DNA of 64,000 nucleotides from Pseudoalteromonas sp. H105 (lineage in GTDB: Bacteria > Pseudomonadota > Gammaproteobacteria > Enterobacterales > Alteromonadaceae), in contig NZ_LOFH01000002.1 of the NCBI RefSeq assembly GCF_001469215.1, forward strand, positions 372,001 through 436,000. The letters run 5' to 3'. A program made the translations under genes and the position numbers. The notes beneath the pieces are model-generated. The model was given only the letters and a program-made list of their open reading frames with translations, ran no database searches and was not told where the DNA came from. This document shows positions 17,288-26,851 of this stretch, one piece after another; position 1 is the stretch's first letter, and every line of letters begins with the position of its first letter.

Positions 17288-19114
17288 ATGAAAAAAGTAA
17301 AATTAGCCGTTCTGAGTACTGCTATTGTGTTGTCTCTGAGTGCATGTAAAGGCCCAAATAATGAAACTAACCTCAGTGACAATACCCAAACATCAGCCAG
17401 TTCAGATCAGATAATGAATGAGAGCGAAAAACTAACCTTGTTATTAACACAGTATTTTGATGATGCATTGGCATTTAATCCCCTTGGTGGCACATTTTTA
17501 GGACGTGCTGAGTACAATAATCAATTCATCGCGCCGTTGACGCAAAGCAATATTGATTCACAACGTGACTTTTATGCGTTGTATCAACAAAAACTGAGTA
17601 AAATTGATAAGTCAGCTTTACAAGGGCAAGATTTATTAAGTTATGAAATTCTTGCACGTGACCTTGTATTAGCATTACAAAGTGCAGAGTTTCCTAGTTA
17701 TTTTATGCCCATTAACCAAATGGGGGGAGCGCATAACACGTTCGCTGGTTTTGGCTCAGGTAAAAGTGCACAACCATTTAACACTGCACAAGATTATACT
17801 GCATTCATAGAACGCGCCCATGCATATACTGCGTGGTTGCAAAGTGTTGAAAATATGATGCGAGAAGGGGTGAAAAACGGGGTTGTATTGCCTAGGCCCC
17901 TAGCTGAAAAATTACTCCCTCAATTTCAAGCGCATATTGTATCAACTGCTCCAGACTCTTTATTCTGGGGACCAATAGATAATTTACCTGATGACTTTAC
18001 GCAACAACAACGTGTTGAAATAAGTGCTGCCTATAATAAATTGGTTATGCAAACCTTAGTGCCTGCTTATCAGCAAATGAGCGACTTTTTAGCTAACGAA
18101 TATATACCACAATCTAGAAGCACAATTGGGTACGCTGATTTACCTAACGGTAAGGCATGGTATGAGTATGAAATAAAAAAACACACTACGCTTGAACTGA
18201 ATGCTGATGAAATTCATCAAATTGGTTTAGATGAAGTTTCACGCATCTTAAGTGAGATGAACAAAGTGAAAGAGACCGTTGGATATGACGGTGATCTCAG
18301 CGCGTTTTTTGAACATTTGCGTACCTCAGATGAATTTTATTATGACACGCCTGAGGAATTAATTGCTGCCTATGAAGCAGTTAAAGCTAAAATAGACGCC
18401 AAAGTCCCTTTACTCTTTGATGTCGCTCCTAAGGCTGACTACATTGTTAAAGCGGTAGAAGATTTTAGAGCCGAGTCAGCGGCGGGGGCTTCTTATCAAT
18501 CACCTGCGCCAGATGGCTCACGCCCTGGTATTTTTTATATCAATACATTTAATTTAAAAGCACAGCCAAAGTTTTTACTAGAAACACTATCTATTCATGA
18601 AGCAGCACCTGGGCATCATTTTCAAATTGCGTTGCAGCAAGAAATTGAAGGTTTACCATTATTTCGTAAATTTGGTGGCTATACGGTGTTTGCCGAAGGG
18701 TGGGCTTTATATGCTGAAAGCCTAGGTAAAGAGCTGGGTTTGTTTACAGATCCTTATATGTGGTACGGACGTTTATCGGACGAGCAGTTACGCGCAATGC
18801 GATTAGTACTTGATACAGGCTTTCATGCAAAAGGCTGGACTCGCCAACAAGGTATTGACTACATGCTAGCCAATTCATCAATGGCTAAAAGTGATATTGT
18901 GGCTGAGGTAGAGCGCTATATTGCATGGCCCGGGCAAGCACTGTCTTACAAATTAGGGCAGTTTAAGATTCAAGAGCTTCGTGATTACTGCCAACAAGCT
19001 CTTGGAGATAAGTTTGATATTAAGGCTTTCCATACACAAATTTTGGTGGATGGCGCTTTACCTATGCCAATTTTAGAAGCAAAAATTAAACGCTGGGTAG
19101 CGAAACAGCTTTAA
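17288..19114 (+). CDS. DUF885 family lipoprotein, putative metallopeptidase
   Basis: 608 residues with a lipoprotein signal (lipobox LSAC, Cys about residue 20), so it is membrane-anchored in the cell envelope. The DUF885 body carries the HEAAPGHH motif at about residues 437-444 and a downstream EGWALYAESL, which resemble the zinc ligands of M3-like gluzincins (HExxH-type with spacing HEAxPGHH). Family members are thought to be carboxypeptidase-like, with little direct biochemistry. AAGGA lies 8 nt upstream of the ATG. Confidence 0.85.
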   Translation: MKKVKLAVLSTAIVLSLSACKGPNNETNLSDNTQTSASSDQIMNESEKLTLLLTQYFDDALAFNPLGGTFLGRAEYNNQFIAPLTQSNIDSQRDFYALYQQKLSKIDKSALQGQDLLSYEILARDLVLALQSAEFPSYFMPINQMGGAHNTFAGFGSGKSAQPFNTAQDYTAFIERAHAYTAWLQSVENMMREGVKNGVVLPRPLAEKLLPQFQAHIVSTAPDSLFWGPIDNLPDDFTQQQRVEISAAYNKLVMQTLVPAYQQMSDFLANEYIPQSRSTIGYADLPNGKAWYEYEIKKHTTLELNADEIHQIGLDEVSRILSEMNKVKETVGYDGDLSAFFEHLRTSDEFYYDTPEELIAAYEAVKAKIDAKVPLLFDVAPKADYIVKAVEDFRAESAAGASYQSPAPDGSRPGIFYINTFNLKAQPKFLLETLSIHEAAPGHHFQIALQQEIEGLPLFRKFGGYTVFAEGWALYAESLGKELGLFTDPYMWYGRLSDEQLRAMRLVLDTGFHAKGWTRQQGIDYMLANSSMAKSDIVAEVERYIAWPGQALSYKLGQFKIQELRDYCQQALGDKFDIKAFHTQILVDGALPMPILEAKIKRWVAKQL

Positions 19115-19196
19115 TCTTTATGCGCAAGGTCTCTGGCTTTGCGCCTTGCTGTGGTTTACGTTAAAATGCGCGCTCTTAGGGGCGCTGAGTTTTAAC

Positions 19197-19694
19197 ATGT
19201 TAGAAAATCAATTTTGGCTAAAAAAATCATTAGAACAAATGTCACAACCTGAATGGGAAGCCATTTGTGATGGCTGTGGTAAATGTTGCTTAAACACATT
19301 CATCGACAGCGAAGACGAAGAAGAATTTAGCGCAACGGATCAACTTCGCGAAGGTGAAGAACTTATCTTCACTAATATTGTTTGCCAGTATTTAGACAAC
19401 GATACATGTGGGTGTAGTGAATACGCAAATCGACAAACTTTAGTACCGTCTTGCGTTAAGCTTACCAAAGAAAATTTAAAAGATATTTTCTTTATGCCTC
19501 AAAGTTGTGGCTACCGTCGGTTACATGAAGGGCGAGGATTAGCCTCTTGGCACCCTTTAAATAATAATGGCAGTAAAGCAATGATGCACGAACTGGGTAT
19601 ATCTGTTCGTGATAAAACGGTGAAAGACTGTGATGTCGACCTAGATGATTTTGATTTGTATGTAGCACACTGGCCGACACAGGATATTGATTAA
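19197..19694 (+). CDS. ycgN: YcgN family cysteine cluster protein
   Basis: A UPF0260/YkgJ-type protein with clustered cysteines: CDGCGKCC near the start, then VCQYLDNDTCGC, PSCVKL and SCGYR. They probably bind a metal or Fe-S cluster. Length is 165 residues from the ATG at 19197, which matches the family N-terminus; the longer frame from 19146 adds 17 unlikely residues. It overlaps the methyltransferase start by one base (TAATG), so the two are coupled. The function of the family is unknown. Confidence 0.85.
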   Translation: MLENQFWLKKSLEQMSQPEWEAICDGCGKCCLNTFIDSEDEEEFSATDQLREGEELIFTNIVCQYLDNDTCGCSEYANRQTLVPSCVKLTKENLKDIFFMPQSCGYRRLHEGRGLASWHPLNNNGSKAMMHELGISVRDKTVKDCDVDLDDFDLYVAHWPTQDID

Positions 19695-20206
19695 TGACAC
19701 AGTTACTTTCTACAATTGGTTTGATTAATCCAAAAAGCCCGACGAATGTGGGCGGCGTTTTGCGTGCCGCAGGTTGCTATAATGCCAATCATGTTTTTTT
19801 TACAGGCACGCGTTATTTAAACGCCAAAAAGTTTCATACTGATACAAAAAATGTCATTGAACGTATTCCTTTAACACCGATTGACAGCCTTAAAGATGCA
19901 CAACCTGAAGGGGCAACCGTTGTCGTTATTGAACTGATTGAGGGAGCAACACCGTTACCTGAGTTCATACACCCTGACAATGCGTTTTATATTTTTGGAC
20001 CGGAAGATGGCTCAATAAGCAAAGATATTCTCAAATGGTGTGATGAAGTCGTTTATGTGCCTACCATTGGGTGTATGAATTTGGCAGCAACGTGTAATGT
20101 GGTTTTATACGATAGGCTCGCTAAGCTAGGCGGTGTTGAAAGTTCAGACTCCACCATAATTCAAAGCCGTGACACTAATAATAAAATGAGCTGGAAAAAA
20201 GCCTAG
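19694..20206 (+). CDS. SPOUT-class RNA methyltransferase (TrmH family)
   Basis: A 170-residue TrmH/SpoU-type S-adenosylmethionine-dependent RNA 2'-O-methyltransferase. Motif 1 is NPKSPTNVGGVLRAAGCYNA, motif 2 is FGPEDGSISKDIL, and motif 3 is PTIGCMNLAATCNVVLYDRL, which form the trefoil-knot cofactor site. It lacks an extra RNA-binding domain, so the substrate (tRNA or rRNA) cannot be assigned. It converges with the next gene, with stops only 2 nt apart. Confidence 0.85.
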   Translation: MTQLLSTIGLINPKSPTNVGGVLRAAGCYNANHVFFTGTRYLNAKKFHTDTKNVIERIPLTPIDSLKDAQPEGATVVVIELIEGATPLPEFIHPDNAFYIFGPEDGSISKDILKWCDEVVYVPTIGCMNLAATCNVVLYDRLAKLGGVESSDSTIIQSRDTNNKMSWKKA

Positions 20207-20208
20207 AC

Positions 20209-20913
20209 CTAAAATTGAAATGAAGCGCTTATTACTGGCCCATGGGTAAGTGCTTCGTGTTCATAACTAAAATTTTGAACTGTACTGTCATTATCAAACT
20301 CTGTGTAACTTCCCTTATACAATGCTGACACATCCCAGTGAGCGCTGATTTTGTAACTTACCCCTAAATTTATACTGCCCGAAATAGTGTCATTTACACC
20401 ATACCCGCCAATATCTGCCGATGACGTAAATTGCCAATTGTAATTAAGAGGTGTGTGCAATGAATAACCAAGTACTAAGCCTAATGAATTTGATTCTTTA
20501 GGCCCAATTAAACTCGTCATTGGTATGGAATCTACCAGTTGTTGCTCAACAAGGGATGTGGATTTTTGTAAAGCAATGGTGTTTTGCCAATTGGATTCGT
20601 CTAAAAGTGTGTTTTTGTTCATTTCAAATGGTGTGACATGCACGATGATTTTAGTTTGCGTTTTTGCTGTATCAAAAAAAGAAAGTACCTGTCTATTAGA
20701 GCTTGAGCGTGGCATTGAATTATCTAACGCGTTGTTTATGCGTAATTCAGGGTGCACTAGAGTGGAGTTTTTTAGACGTGGGCTGTCTATGTTTATAGTT
20801 GAACTTTGGTTTTTTAATTGAGTGTAGTTATTCAACAGCAATTCATCGCACACGGCATCAACCGAAAACACATTCATAAGTAACACAGAGGTATAAATTA
20901 CGTGTTTGTTCAT
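20209..20913 (-). CDS. Hypothetical outer-membrane barrel-like protein
   Basis: Not recognised by family. 234 residues with a signal peptide (cut near VDA-VC). The first half is polar and Ser/Asn-rich. The second half alternates short beta strands (GLVLGYSLHTPL, GSINLGVSYKISAHWDVSAL) and ends in ISASFQF, with the C-terminal Phe typical of outer-membrane barrels. It may be a small barrel or an autotransporter-like remnant. It is a single gene, convergent with the methyltransferase. Confidence 0.6.
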   Translation of the reverse strand: MNKHVIYTSVLLMNVFSVDAVCDELLLNNYTQLKNQSSTINIDSPRLKNSTLVHPELRINNALDNSMPRSSSNRQVLSFFDTAKTQTKIIVHVTPFEMNKNTLLDESNWQNTIALQKSTSLVEQQLVDSIPMTSLIGPKESNSLGLVLGYSLHTPLNYNWQFTSSADIGGYGVNDTISGSINLGVSYKISAHWDVSALYKGSYTEFDNDSTVQNFSYEHEALTHGPVISASFQF

Positions 20914-21120
20914 GGGTACCCTAAAATCATTACAATTAAAAGTATTTTCTGCGATAGAACCTTCACCGTTAAATCAAATTATAGTCACAAATATGAAGTC
21001 TGGTTAATGAAGTGATTAAATTATCGAATTGATGTTTATGAACATTAATAGAAGTACATTTAAAAAATAGATAAGCGTAGAAAAGGGGAGGATACCTAGA
21101 AAATTAAAAGGTATTTAATT

Positions 21121-21130
21121 GGAACGTTCC
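21121..21130. promoter_or_regulatory. LacI-type operator upstream of sugar permease
   Basis: The perfect palindrome GGAACGTTCC has the central CG typical of LacI/GalR-family operators and lies ~70 bp before the permease start. A near copy, AGAACGTTCC, is at 22660-22669 upstream of the MCP gene. The regulator is not in the window. Confidence 0.55.
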
Positions 21131-21202
21131 TAATAATATTTTGTGATCTTCTTGAACTGATGTGTAGAATTAAATGTAACTTGTTAATGGAGTGAAAATC
21201 AC

Positions 21203-22477
21203 GTGAGTGAAATAAATACAAACCAACGCTTTGACACGAATGAGCAGCAAAATAAAAATTATCTGCCAGCTTTGACTGCGATGACGACCCTGTTTTTCCT
21301 ATGGGGATTTATAACAGTTCTCAATGATGTGTTAATTCCGCGGTTAAAAGGCGTTTTTGATTTATCTTACACCGAAGCGATGCTGGTACAGTTTTGCTTT
21401 TTTGGTGCTTATTTTATTGTTTCTTTACCAGCTGGATTATTAGTTAAAAACTTCGGTTATAAAAAGGGGGTGTTAACAGGATTAATTGTTGCCTCAATAG
21501 GCTGTCTACTATTTTACCCTGCTGTTGTTGTACACGAATACTGGTTATTTTTAACTGCCTTGTTTGTTCTCGCTGGTGGTATTACCGTATTGCAAGTGTC
21601 TGCAAACCCCTATGTTGCAGCGCTTGGGCCTGAGAAAACAGCTTCATCCAGACTTAATTTAGCGCAAGCTTTGAACTCATTAGGCACAACGGTGGGTCCT
21701 TATGTTGGTGGTCTCCTCTTTTTTGGTGCCGCAGGCACATTAACAGCGGGCGCTGCTGCTTCAGCTGAATCAGTCAAAATTCCTTATTTAATGCTCGCTG
21801 GTGCCTTATTAACCATTGCTGTTGTGTTTGCCTTTTTAAAGTTACCAGAAATTACCGCGCACAAAACTCAAGATGATTGTAAAGCGAAAGATCAGTCATT
21901 AACAAAAGCACCTCATCTAATTATGGGTGTTGTTGCGATATTTTGTTATGTGGGTGGAGAAGTAGCCATTGGTAGCTTTTTAGTTAACTTTTTCGGTGAA
22001 GCGCATATTGCTGGCTTAGAAGAGCATGCTGCTTCAGCACTTATCGCCTATTACTGGGGGGGGGCAATGGTTGGTCGTTTTATCGGTTCAGCGCTGATGC
22101 AAAAAGTTGCACCGTCTAAAGTACTGGCATTTAATGGATTTGCGGTAATAGCCTTGTTACTAGTGACCATTTTTACTCAAGGAAATGTTGCCTTGTACAG
22201 CGTACTTGCGATTGGTCTATTTAACTCAATCATGTTCCCAACCATATTCTCCCTGGCAATTGAAGGTTTGGGCTCTCAAACGAGTAAAGGGTCTGGCTGG
22301 TTATGTTTAGCAATAGTAGGGGGGGCGTTAATACCTCTTTTACAAGGCGTGGTAGCGGATACAGTAAACATTCAAGATAGCTTCTTTGTTCCTGCGTTGT
22401 GTTATGTTTTCATTGCGTGGTATGGCCTTAATGTGGTTAAACTTTCAAGTAAATGGCAACAACAAATTAGTAAATAA
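21203..22477 (+). CDS. Sugar MFS transporter, FucP/GluP-like
   Basis: A 12-helix major facilitator of 424 residues in the fucose/glucose/galactose permease family. The opening MTTLFFLWGFITVLNDVLIP and VLQVSANPYVAALGP are family signatures. It imports a hexose or amino sugar with H+ or Na+; the substrate is unassigned. It starts at GTG 21203 with GGAG 10 nt upstream. Two G-runs, G9 at 22056-22064 and G7 at 22319-22325, encode WGGA and VGGA; in this AT-rich gene they are potential slippage sites. It is expressed behind a LacI-type operator. Confidence 0.88.
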   Translation: MSEINTNQRFDTNEQQNKNYLPALTAMTTLFFLWGFITVLNDVLIPRLKGVFDLSYTEAMLVQFCFFGAYFIVSLPAGLLVKNFGYKKGVLTGLIVASIGCLLFYPAVVVHEYWLFLTALFVLAGGITVLQVSANPYVAALGPEKTASSRLNLAQALNSLGTTVGPYVGGLLFFGAAGTLTAGAAASAESVKIPYLMLAGALLTIAVVFAFLKLPEITAHKTQDDCKAKDQSLTKAPHLIMGVVAIFCYVGGEVAIGSFLVNFFGEAHIAGLEEHAASALIAYYWGGAMVGRFIGSALMQKVAPSKVLAFNGFAVIALLLVTIFTQGNVALYSVLAIGLFNSIMFPTIFSLAIEGLGSQTSKGSGWLCLAIVGGALIPLLQGVVADTVNIQDSFFVPALCYVFIAWYGLNVVKLSSKWQQQISK

Positions 22478-22500
22478 GCGTTAATAAACTTAACTCTTTA

Positions 22501-22532
22501 AAATGCACTCGCTTCGGTTAGTGCATTTTTAT
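22501..22532 (+). terminator. Terminator after sugar permease
   Basis: AAATGCACT and AGTGCATTT form a 9-bp stem with a 10-nt loop followed by T-rich sequence. Confidence 0.8.
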
Positions 22533-22919
22533 TTGAACCAGACTTAATTTCAAACGGACACTAAAACAAAAAACCATTAATTGATAAAAACTTGTTACAA
22601 AACTACTTACCTTAAAAGCACTGAATACGTATTCAGCAGATTAAAATAAAAAACCAAAAAGAACGTTCCAAAAATTTTGAGCGTGACTAAATTTTAATAT
22701 TTACTACACTGAAATAGTTATGTTTAAAGTAACATTAGCGCAGTTGAGTTGTACTTATTGTATATCAGATTCTGATTAGTCAGTTTCAGAACTACGGTAA
22801 TTAATACTAAATACTTATTTTTGTTGAAGATAACGCGCTTGGTGACGATTAAATGAGACAAATTCACTGTTTTTTGTTAAAACTAAGATGCTAACAAAAA
22901 TAAATAAAATAGGCTCCCT
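22533..22919. other. Intergenic region with two operator-like palindromes
   Basis: No gene seen. It contains CTGAATACGTATTCAG (22621-22636, perfect 16-bp palindrome, central CG) and AGAACGTTCC (22660-22669), both resembling LacI-family operators, about 250-300 bp before the MCP start. The rest is AT-rich leader. Confidence 0.5.
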
Positions 22920-24809
22920 ATGCAAAGCTCCTTAAAGTTTACGACCAAAGTGACCATTGCAGCATCGATTGTATTAGTGTTGGTGCTTGGTTTGTTTACT
23001 ATCAATAACTTTATGTCAATGAGAACTCAAACCCAGCAACAGCTCTCTGCTGTTTTACAAGAAAGTTCTCAGTCTGTTTCGCAAAATATTGCTAACTGGC
23101 TTAACAATAAGCTGGCTATTGTTGTATCTGTTGCAAAGACACACCAGCAACAAGATAATCAAGCGTTAACTTTAAGCCAACTTAACATGGCCGAAATGGC
23201 AGGTAGTTTTAAAAATACTTACATAGGAAAGCCTGATGGTACTTTTGTTTTAAATGATCAAACCGTGGTTCTCCCTGCTGACTATGATGCTACTTCACGA
23301 CCTTGGTACAAATTAGTTGAAAACAAAACGAATACTGCATTCACCACACCCTATATAGATGTAACCACTAACGAATTGACGATATCGGCAGTTGCTCCAA
23401 TCACGATTAATGGATCGTTCAATGGCGTTGCTGGTGCTGATATTGACATGAAAACAATCACTAAAATAGTGAATGAAATTGACTTTTTAGGCTTTGGTTA
23501 CGGTTTTTTACTTGATAGTAACGGCAGAATATTAAGTCATCCTAATACTAAATTAAATGACCAAAATATGGATAAATTATTTTCTAAAAACCTTCCGTTG
23601 GATTCTGAGTTCGTTGAAGTTGAAATTAATGGTGATGACTTTTTAGTGTCCTTTACAAAAATTAAGGGTATTGAAAATGTGAATTGGTTTTTAGGCGTCG
23701 TGATTAACAAAGAGATAGCCTACTCCTCTGTTGCATCATTTCGTAATATGGCTGCTATTTACATGGTGTTAGGTGTGTTTGCGATTGTACTAATGATGCA
23801 ATACTCACTTCGCTACTTAATGCGACCAATGTTAAGGCTCAATGATGCGATTAAAGATATCGCACAGGGAGAAGGTGATTTAACACGCCGCCTAGAAATT
23901 GAGAATGATGATGAATTTGGTGAGTTATCAGGTTACTTCAATGCGTTTATTGATAAAATTCACACCTCTATTGATCAAGTTAAAACCACTACGGTGCAAT
24001 TAGAACGCTCAGTTGAAAGCCTTGTTGAACAAACTGAATCAACATTAAATATGTATAGCGATCAGACCAAGCGAACAGACAGCGTTGCAACAGCGATAAA
24101 TGAACTTTCATCAAGCGCGGTTGAGATATCAAACAGTGCAAGCCATGCATCAAGCCTAGCAACTGATGCAAATACACAATCAGTGCAGAGCCAAAAATCG
24201 TTAAACGAAAATATTTCCGCAATAAATTCGCTGTCTACAAATATGGAAAAAGCGCAATCAACAATTGATAGCGTTGCTAAGCATTCTGCAAGTATTGAGC
24301 AAGTCCTGGAAGTCATAAAAGGGGTGAGTGAACAAACGAATTTACTTGCATTGAATGCAGCAATAGAAGCCGCTCGTGCTGGTGAAGCAGGGCGTGGTTT
24401 TGCTGTTGTGGCGGATGAAGTAAGGCAACTCGCTCATCGCACACAACAATCAACAAAAGAAATTGAAGACACAGTAGTGCAATTACAGCAAGGGTCTGAA
24501 AGTGCGGTAAATGTAATGAAGGCCAGCTTACTTGAAAGTGGTAATAGTGTTAAACAAGCACATGTTGCGGGTGATAAAATGGCAGATGTCACAAAAGCGA
24601 TAGAGGCTATTGATAATGTAAACCACAGTGTTGCTAATGCAACAACAGAGCAAAATCATGTTATTCAATCACTAGACAGTGATATTCATACAATTAGTGA
24701 ATTATCACAACAAGGGCAAATCAATTTAAATAACACGTTGGAAGAGTGTACGCGATTGAAACTACAATTTGATGAGCTTGAAAAAATGGTTCTTCGTTTT
24801 AAAGTATAA
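22920..24809 (+). CDS. Methyl-accepting chemotaxis protein with dCache sensor
   Basis: 629 residues: TM1 about 8-30, a periplasmic double-Cache domain to about 275, TM2 about 278-298, HAMP ([10 protein letters not shown]) and the cytoplasmic signalling hairpin with tip [23 protein letters not shown]. The Cache domain contains SRPWY and TPYIDV followed by GADID, residues like those of amino-acid-binding dCache sensors, so an amino-acid ligand is plausible. It heads a tight operon with a GGDEF protein (24 nt) and a DsbA-like protein (2 nt). Confidence 0.92.
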   Translation: MQSSLKFTTKVTIAASIVLVLVLGLFTINNFMSMRTQTQQQLSAVLQESSQSVSQNIANWLNNKLAIVVSVAKTHQQQDNQALTLSQLNMAEMAGSFKNTYIGKPDGTFVLNDQTVVLPADYDATSRPWYKLVENKTNTAFTTPYIDVTTNELTISAVAPITINGSFNGVAGADIDMKTITKIVNEIDFLGFGYGFLLDSNGRILSHPNTKLNDQNMDKLFSKNLPLDSEFVEVEINGDDFLVSFTKIKGIENVNWFLGVVINKEIAYSSVASFRNMAAIYMVLGVFAIVLMMQYSLRYLMRPMLRLNDAIKDIAQGEGDLTRRLEIENDDEFGELSGYFNAFIDKIHTSIDQVKTTTVQLERSVESLVEQTESTLNMYSDQTKRTDSVATAINELSSSAVEISNSASHASSLATDANTQSVQSQKSLNENISAINSLSTNMEKAQSTIDSVAKHSASIEQVLEVIKGVSEQTNLLALNAAIEAARAGEAGRGFAVVADEVRQLAHRTQQSTKEIEDTVVQLQQGSESAVNVMKASLLESGNSVKQAHVAGDKMADVTKAIEAIDNVNHSVANATTEQNHVIQSLDSDIHTISELSQQGQINLNNTLEECTRLKLQFDELEKMVLRFKV

Positions 24810-24833
24810 CTTTATAGGCATAAAAAATCGTTA

Positions 24834-25922
24834 ATGGCAAAATTAGATAGTAAATCTAGTTGGTTAAATTTAATCAATATTGAAAATGTTTATAGCGCGG
24901 AAAACCAACGCCGCGCTTTTACTTTTTTCACCATGATATTTGTGGCTTTAGTATTAATCACATCATTAGTTGTCTCAAATCACGATGTATACCCGACTTT
25001 TCTAACGGTTATGTTGATTGTGTCGGATATCACCTTACTCTTATTTGCATGGTATTTTTATAAGACAGGTCGATTTTTATTAGTCACTGTGACTGTTTTA
25101 TCTATTATTTGCGTATTGTGCTTGGCACTTGTCTACACCGGTGGTAAGGAGAATACCGCTTTATACTGGGTCATGTTTTATCCGGTTGTGGCATTTTCTA
25201 CTTTGGGTTTTCGTATCGGCTTTTTAATTGTTTCATTACTGCTTATTTTGTCTTCATTCTTACTATTTGGCCCGGACATTGGGCAAGTTTATTACCCTGA
25301 AACAGAAAAAGGTCGCTTTTTTGCCGCGTTTTCTTTGGTTTTCTTATTTAGTTTTATTGGTGAGTATTTTAGGAATAAGAGTCATTTAGAAATTGCACGA
25401 ATGACCCTATTGCAAAAGCAAGATGCTCATACAGACCATTTAACAGGTCTGGCAAATCGACGGTTTATTATTAGTCATTTTTTACCGCTTGCACACACGC
25501 ATGCAGATAAGTATTTACCAATGTGTTTATTATTAATCGATTTAGACCATTTTAAAGAGGTTAATGATACACATGGTCATGATATTGGCGATAATGTGTT
25601 GGTCGATTTTGCTTCGTTACTGGAAGAACATTTACGCGCTCAGGATATCAAAGTGCGTTATGGCGGTGAAGAGTTTCTTGTTATCTTACCTGGACTAAAC
25701 CTTTCTGCAGCTGTAAAAATTGCTAATTCTTTAAAAGAAAAGGTACAAAAAAAATCATTTGTTTATGATAATACACCAATAAACCTGTCTTGTAGTATTG
25801 GCGTGTCAGAAGTGATTAAGATTAAACACTTTAATGAATCACTTAAATTGGCTGATGACAGGCTATATAGCGCTAAGAAAAATGGTCGAAATTGTGTTGT
25901 CTTTACAGGGAATGACTTTTAG
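24834..25922 (+). CDS. Membrane diguanylate cyclase (GGDEF)
   Basis: 362 residues. Six hydrophobic segments in the first ~185 residues form a membrane sensor of unrecognised type. A C-terminal GGDEF domain follows, with DHLTGLANRRF, LLIDLDHFKEVNDTHGHDIGD and an intact active-site GGEEF near residue 278, so it should make c-di-GMP. No RxxD inhibitory site is clear. It lies in an operon with an MCP, linking chemosensing to biofilm or motility decisions. Confidence 0.9.
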   Translation: MAKLDSKSSWLNLINIENVYSAENQRRAFTFFTMIFVALVLITSLVVSNHDVYPTFLTVMLIVSDITLLLFAWYFYKTGRFLLVTVTVLSIICVLCLALVYTGGKENTALYWVMFYPVVAFSTLGFRIGFLIVSLLLILSSFLLFGPDIGQVYYPETEKGRFFAAFSLVFLFSFIGEYFRNKSHLEIARMTLLQKQDAHTDHLTGLANRRFIISHFLPLAHTHADKYLPMCLLLIDLDHFKEVNDTHGHDIGDNVLVDFASLLEEHLRAQDIKVRYGGEEFLVILPGLNLSAAVKIANSLKEKVQKKSFVYDNTPINLSCSIGVSEVIKIKHFNESLKLADDRLYSAKKNGRNCVVFTGNDF

Positions 25923-25924
25923 TA

Positions 25925-26548
25925 ATGCAGAGCAAAGCCAAGCTTATTTATATTTTTGACCCTATGTGTAGTTGGTGCTGGGGATATGCACCTGTTTGGC
26001 AGCAATTAAAACAAGCCCTCGATGGCATTGTAACTATTGAATATCGTGTTGGTGGCTTAGCCCCTGATAGTGAAGAACCAATGCCATTGGACATGCAATC
26101 TATGTTACAAAATACATGGCATTCGATTAGCAATAAGCTGGGCACGCAATTTAACTTTGATTTCTGGCATCATTGCCAGCCTAGGCGTTCAACCTATCTT
26201 GCGTGTAGAGCTGTGCTGCTCGCCCGTCGAGCTGGTAAAGAGGGTGAAATGATTCAAGCGATACAGCACGCTTATTACCTTCATGCGCGTAATCCTTCAG
26301 ATACTTCAGTACTTGCAGAGCTTGCTAAAGAAATTGGTATCTCAGATGTTACACATTTCATTCAACAATTAGACTCCTGTGACGTAAACACTGAATTATT
26401 CAAAGAGGTTACATACACCCGTTCATTACCTATCCAAGGATTTCCCTCATTGGTTTTAAACGTACAAGCCAATATTCTTCCTATTTCGATTGATTACAGT
26501 GATTGGCAAGTAACGTATGCCACTATTGCCGAAATCATCAGTAATTAA
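25925..26548 (+). CDS. DsbA family (FrnE-like) thiol oxidoreductase
   Basis: 207 residues with a thioredoxin fold and an inserted helical domain. The active-site CSWC is at residues 15-18 in FDPMCSWCWGY, and a cis-Pro loop is seen in PIQGFPSLVL. No signal peptide is present, so it is a cytoplasmic DsbA/FrnE-type protein rather than periplasmic DsbA. Relatives act in disulfide handling or oxidative stress. It starts 2 nt after the GGDEF stop. Confidence 0.85.
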   Translation: MQSKAKLIYIFDPMCSWCWGYAPVWQQLKQALDGIVTIEYRVGGLAPDSEEPMPLDMQSMLQNTWHSISNKLGTQFNFDFWHHCQPRRSTYLACRAVLLARRAGKEGEMIQAIQHAYYLHARNPSDTSVLAELAKEIGISDVTHFIQQLDSCDVNTELFKEVTYTRSLPIQGFPSLVLNVQANILPISIDYSDWQVTYATIAEIISN

Positions 26549-26851
26549 TGAAAGCTCTTGCTTATAGTGAGTGTGCTGCTTTATGTCACTATAGACCCTT
26601 TCATAATAATTAATTATATATATCAAGTAGATGACAATCAAAAATAGTATGTTTTTATAAAGCTATTATTATTCTATTTTCATTTAATTATTATATTTCA
26701 ATACGTTACCTTGATATTGTTGGGTTAGTTGTATTATTTGTTACAGTTGTAATAAAATAGACTTGTTCAAGCAACACTCCTGTCATTTTTAGTCTATAAA
26801 ATCTCGCTCATTAAATAAAACCAATTGTAATTAACGAGTAAGGTGTATGCG
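26549..26851. other. Intergenic region upstream of TonB2 operon
   Basis: No gene seen. TATAGTGA (26563-26570) and TCACTATA (26586-26593) form an 8-bp hairpin soon after the DsbA-like stop, a weak terminator candidate. The remainder is very AT-rich and probably carries the promoter of the following operon. Confidence 0.45.
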
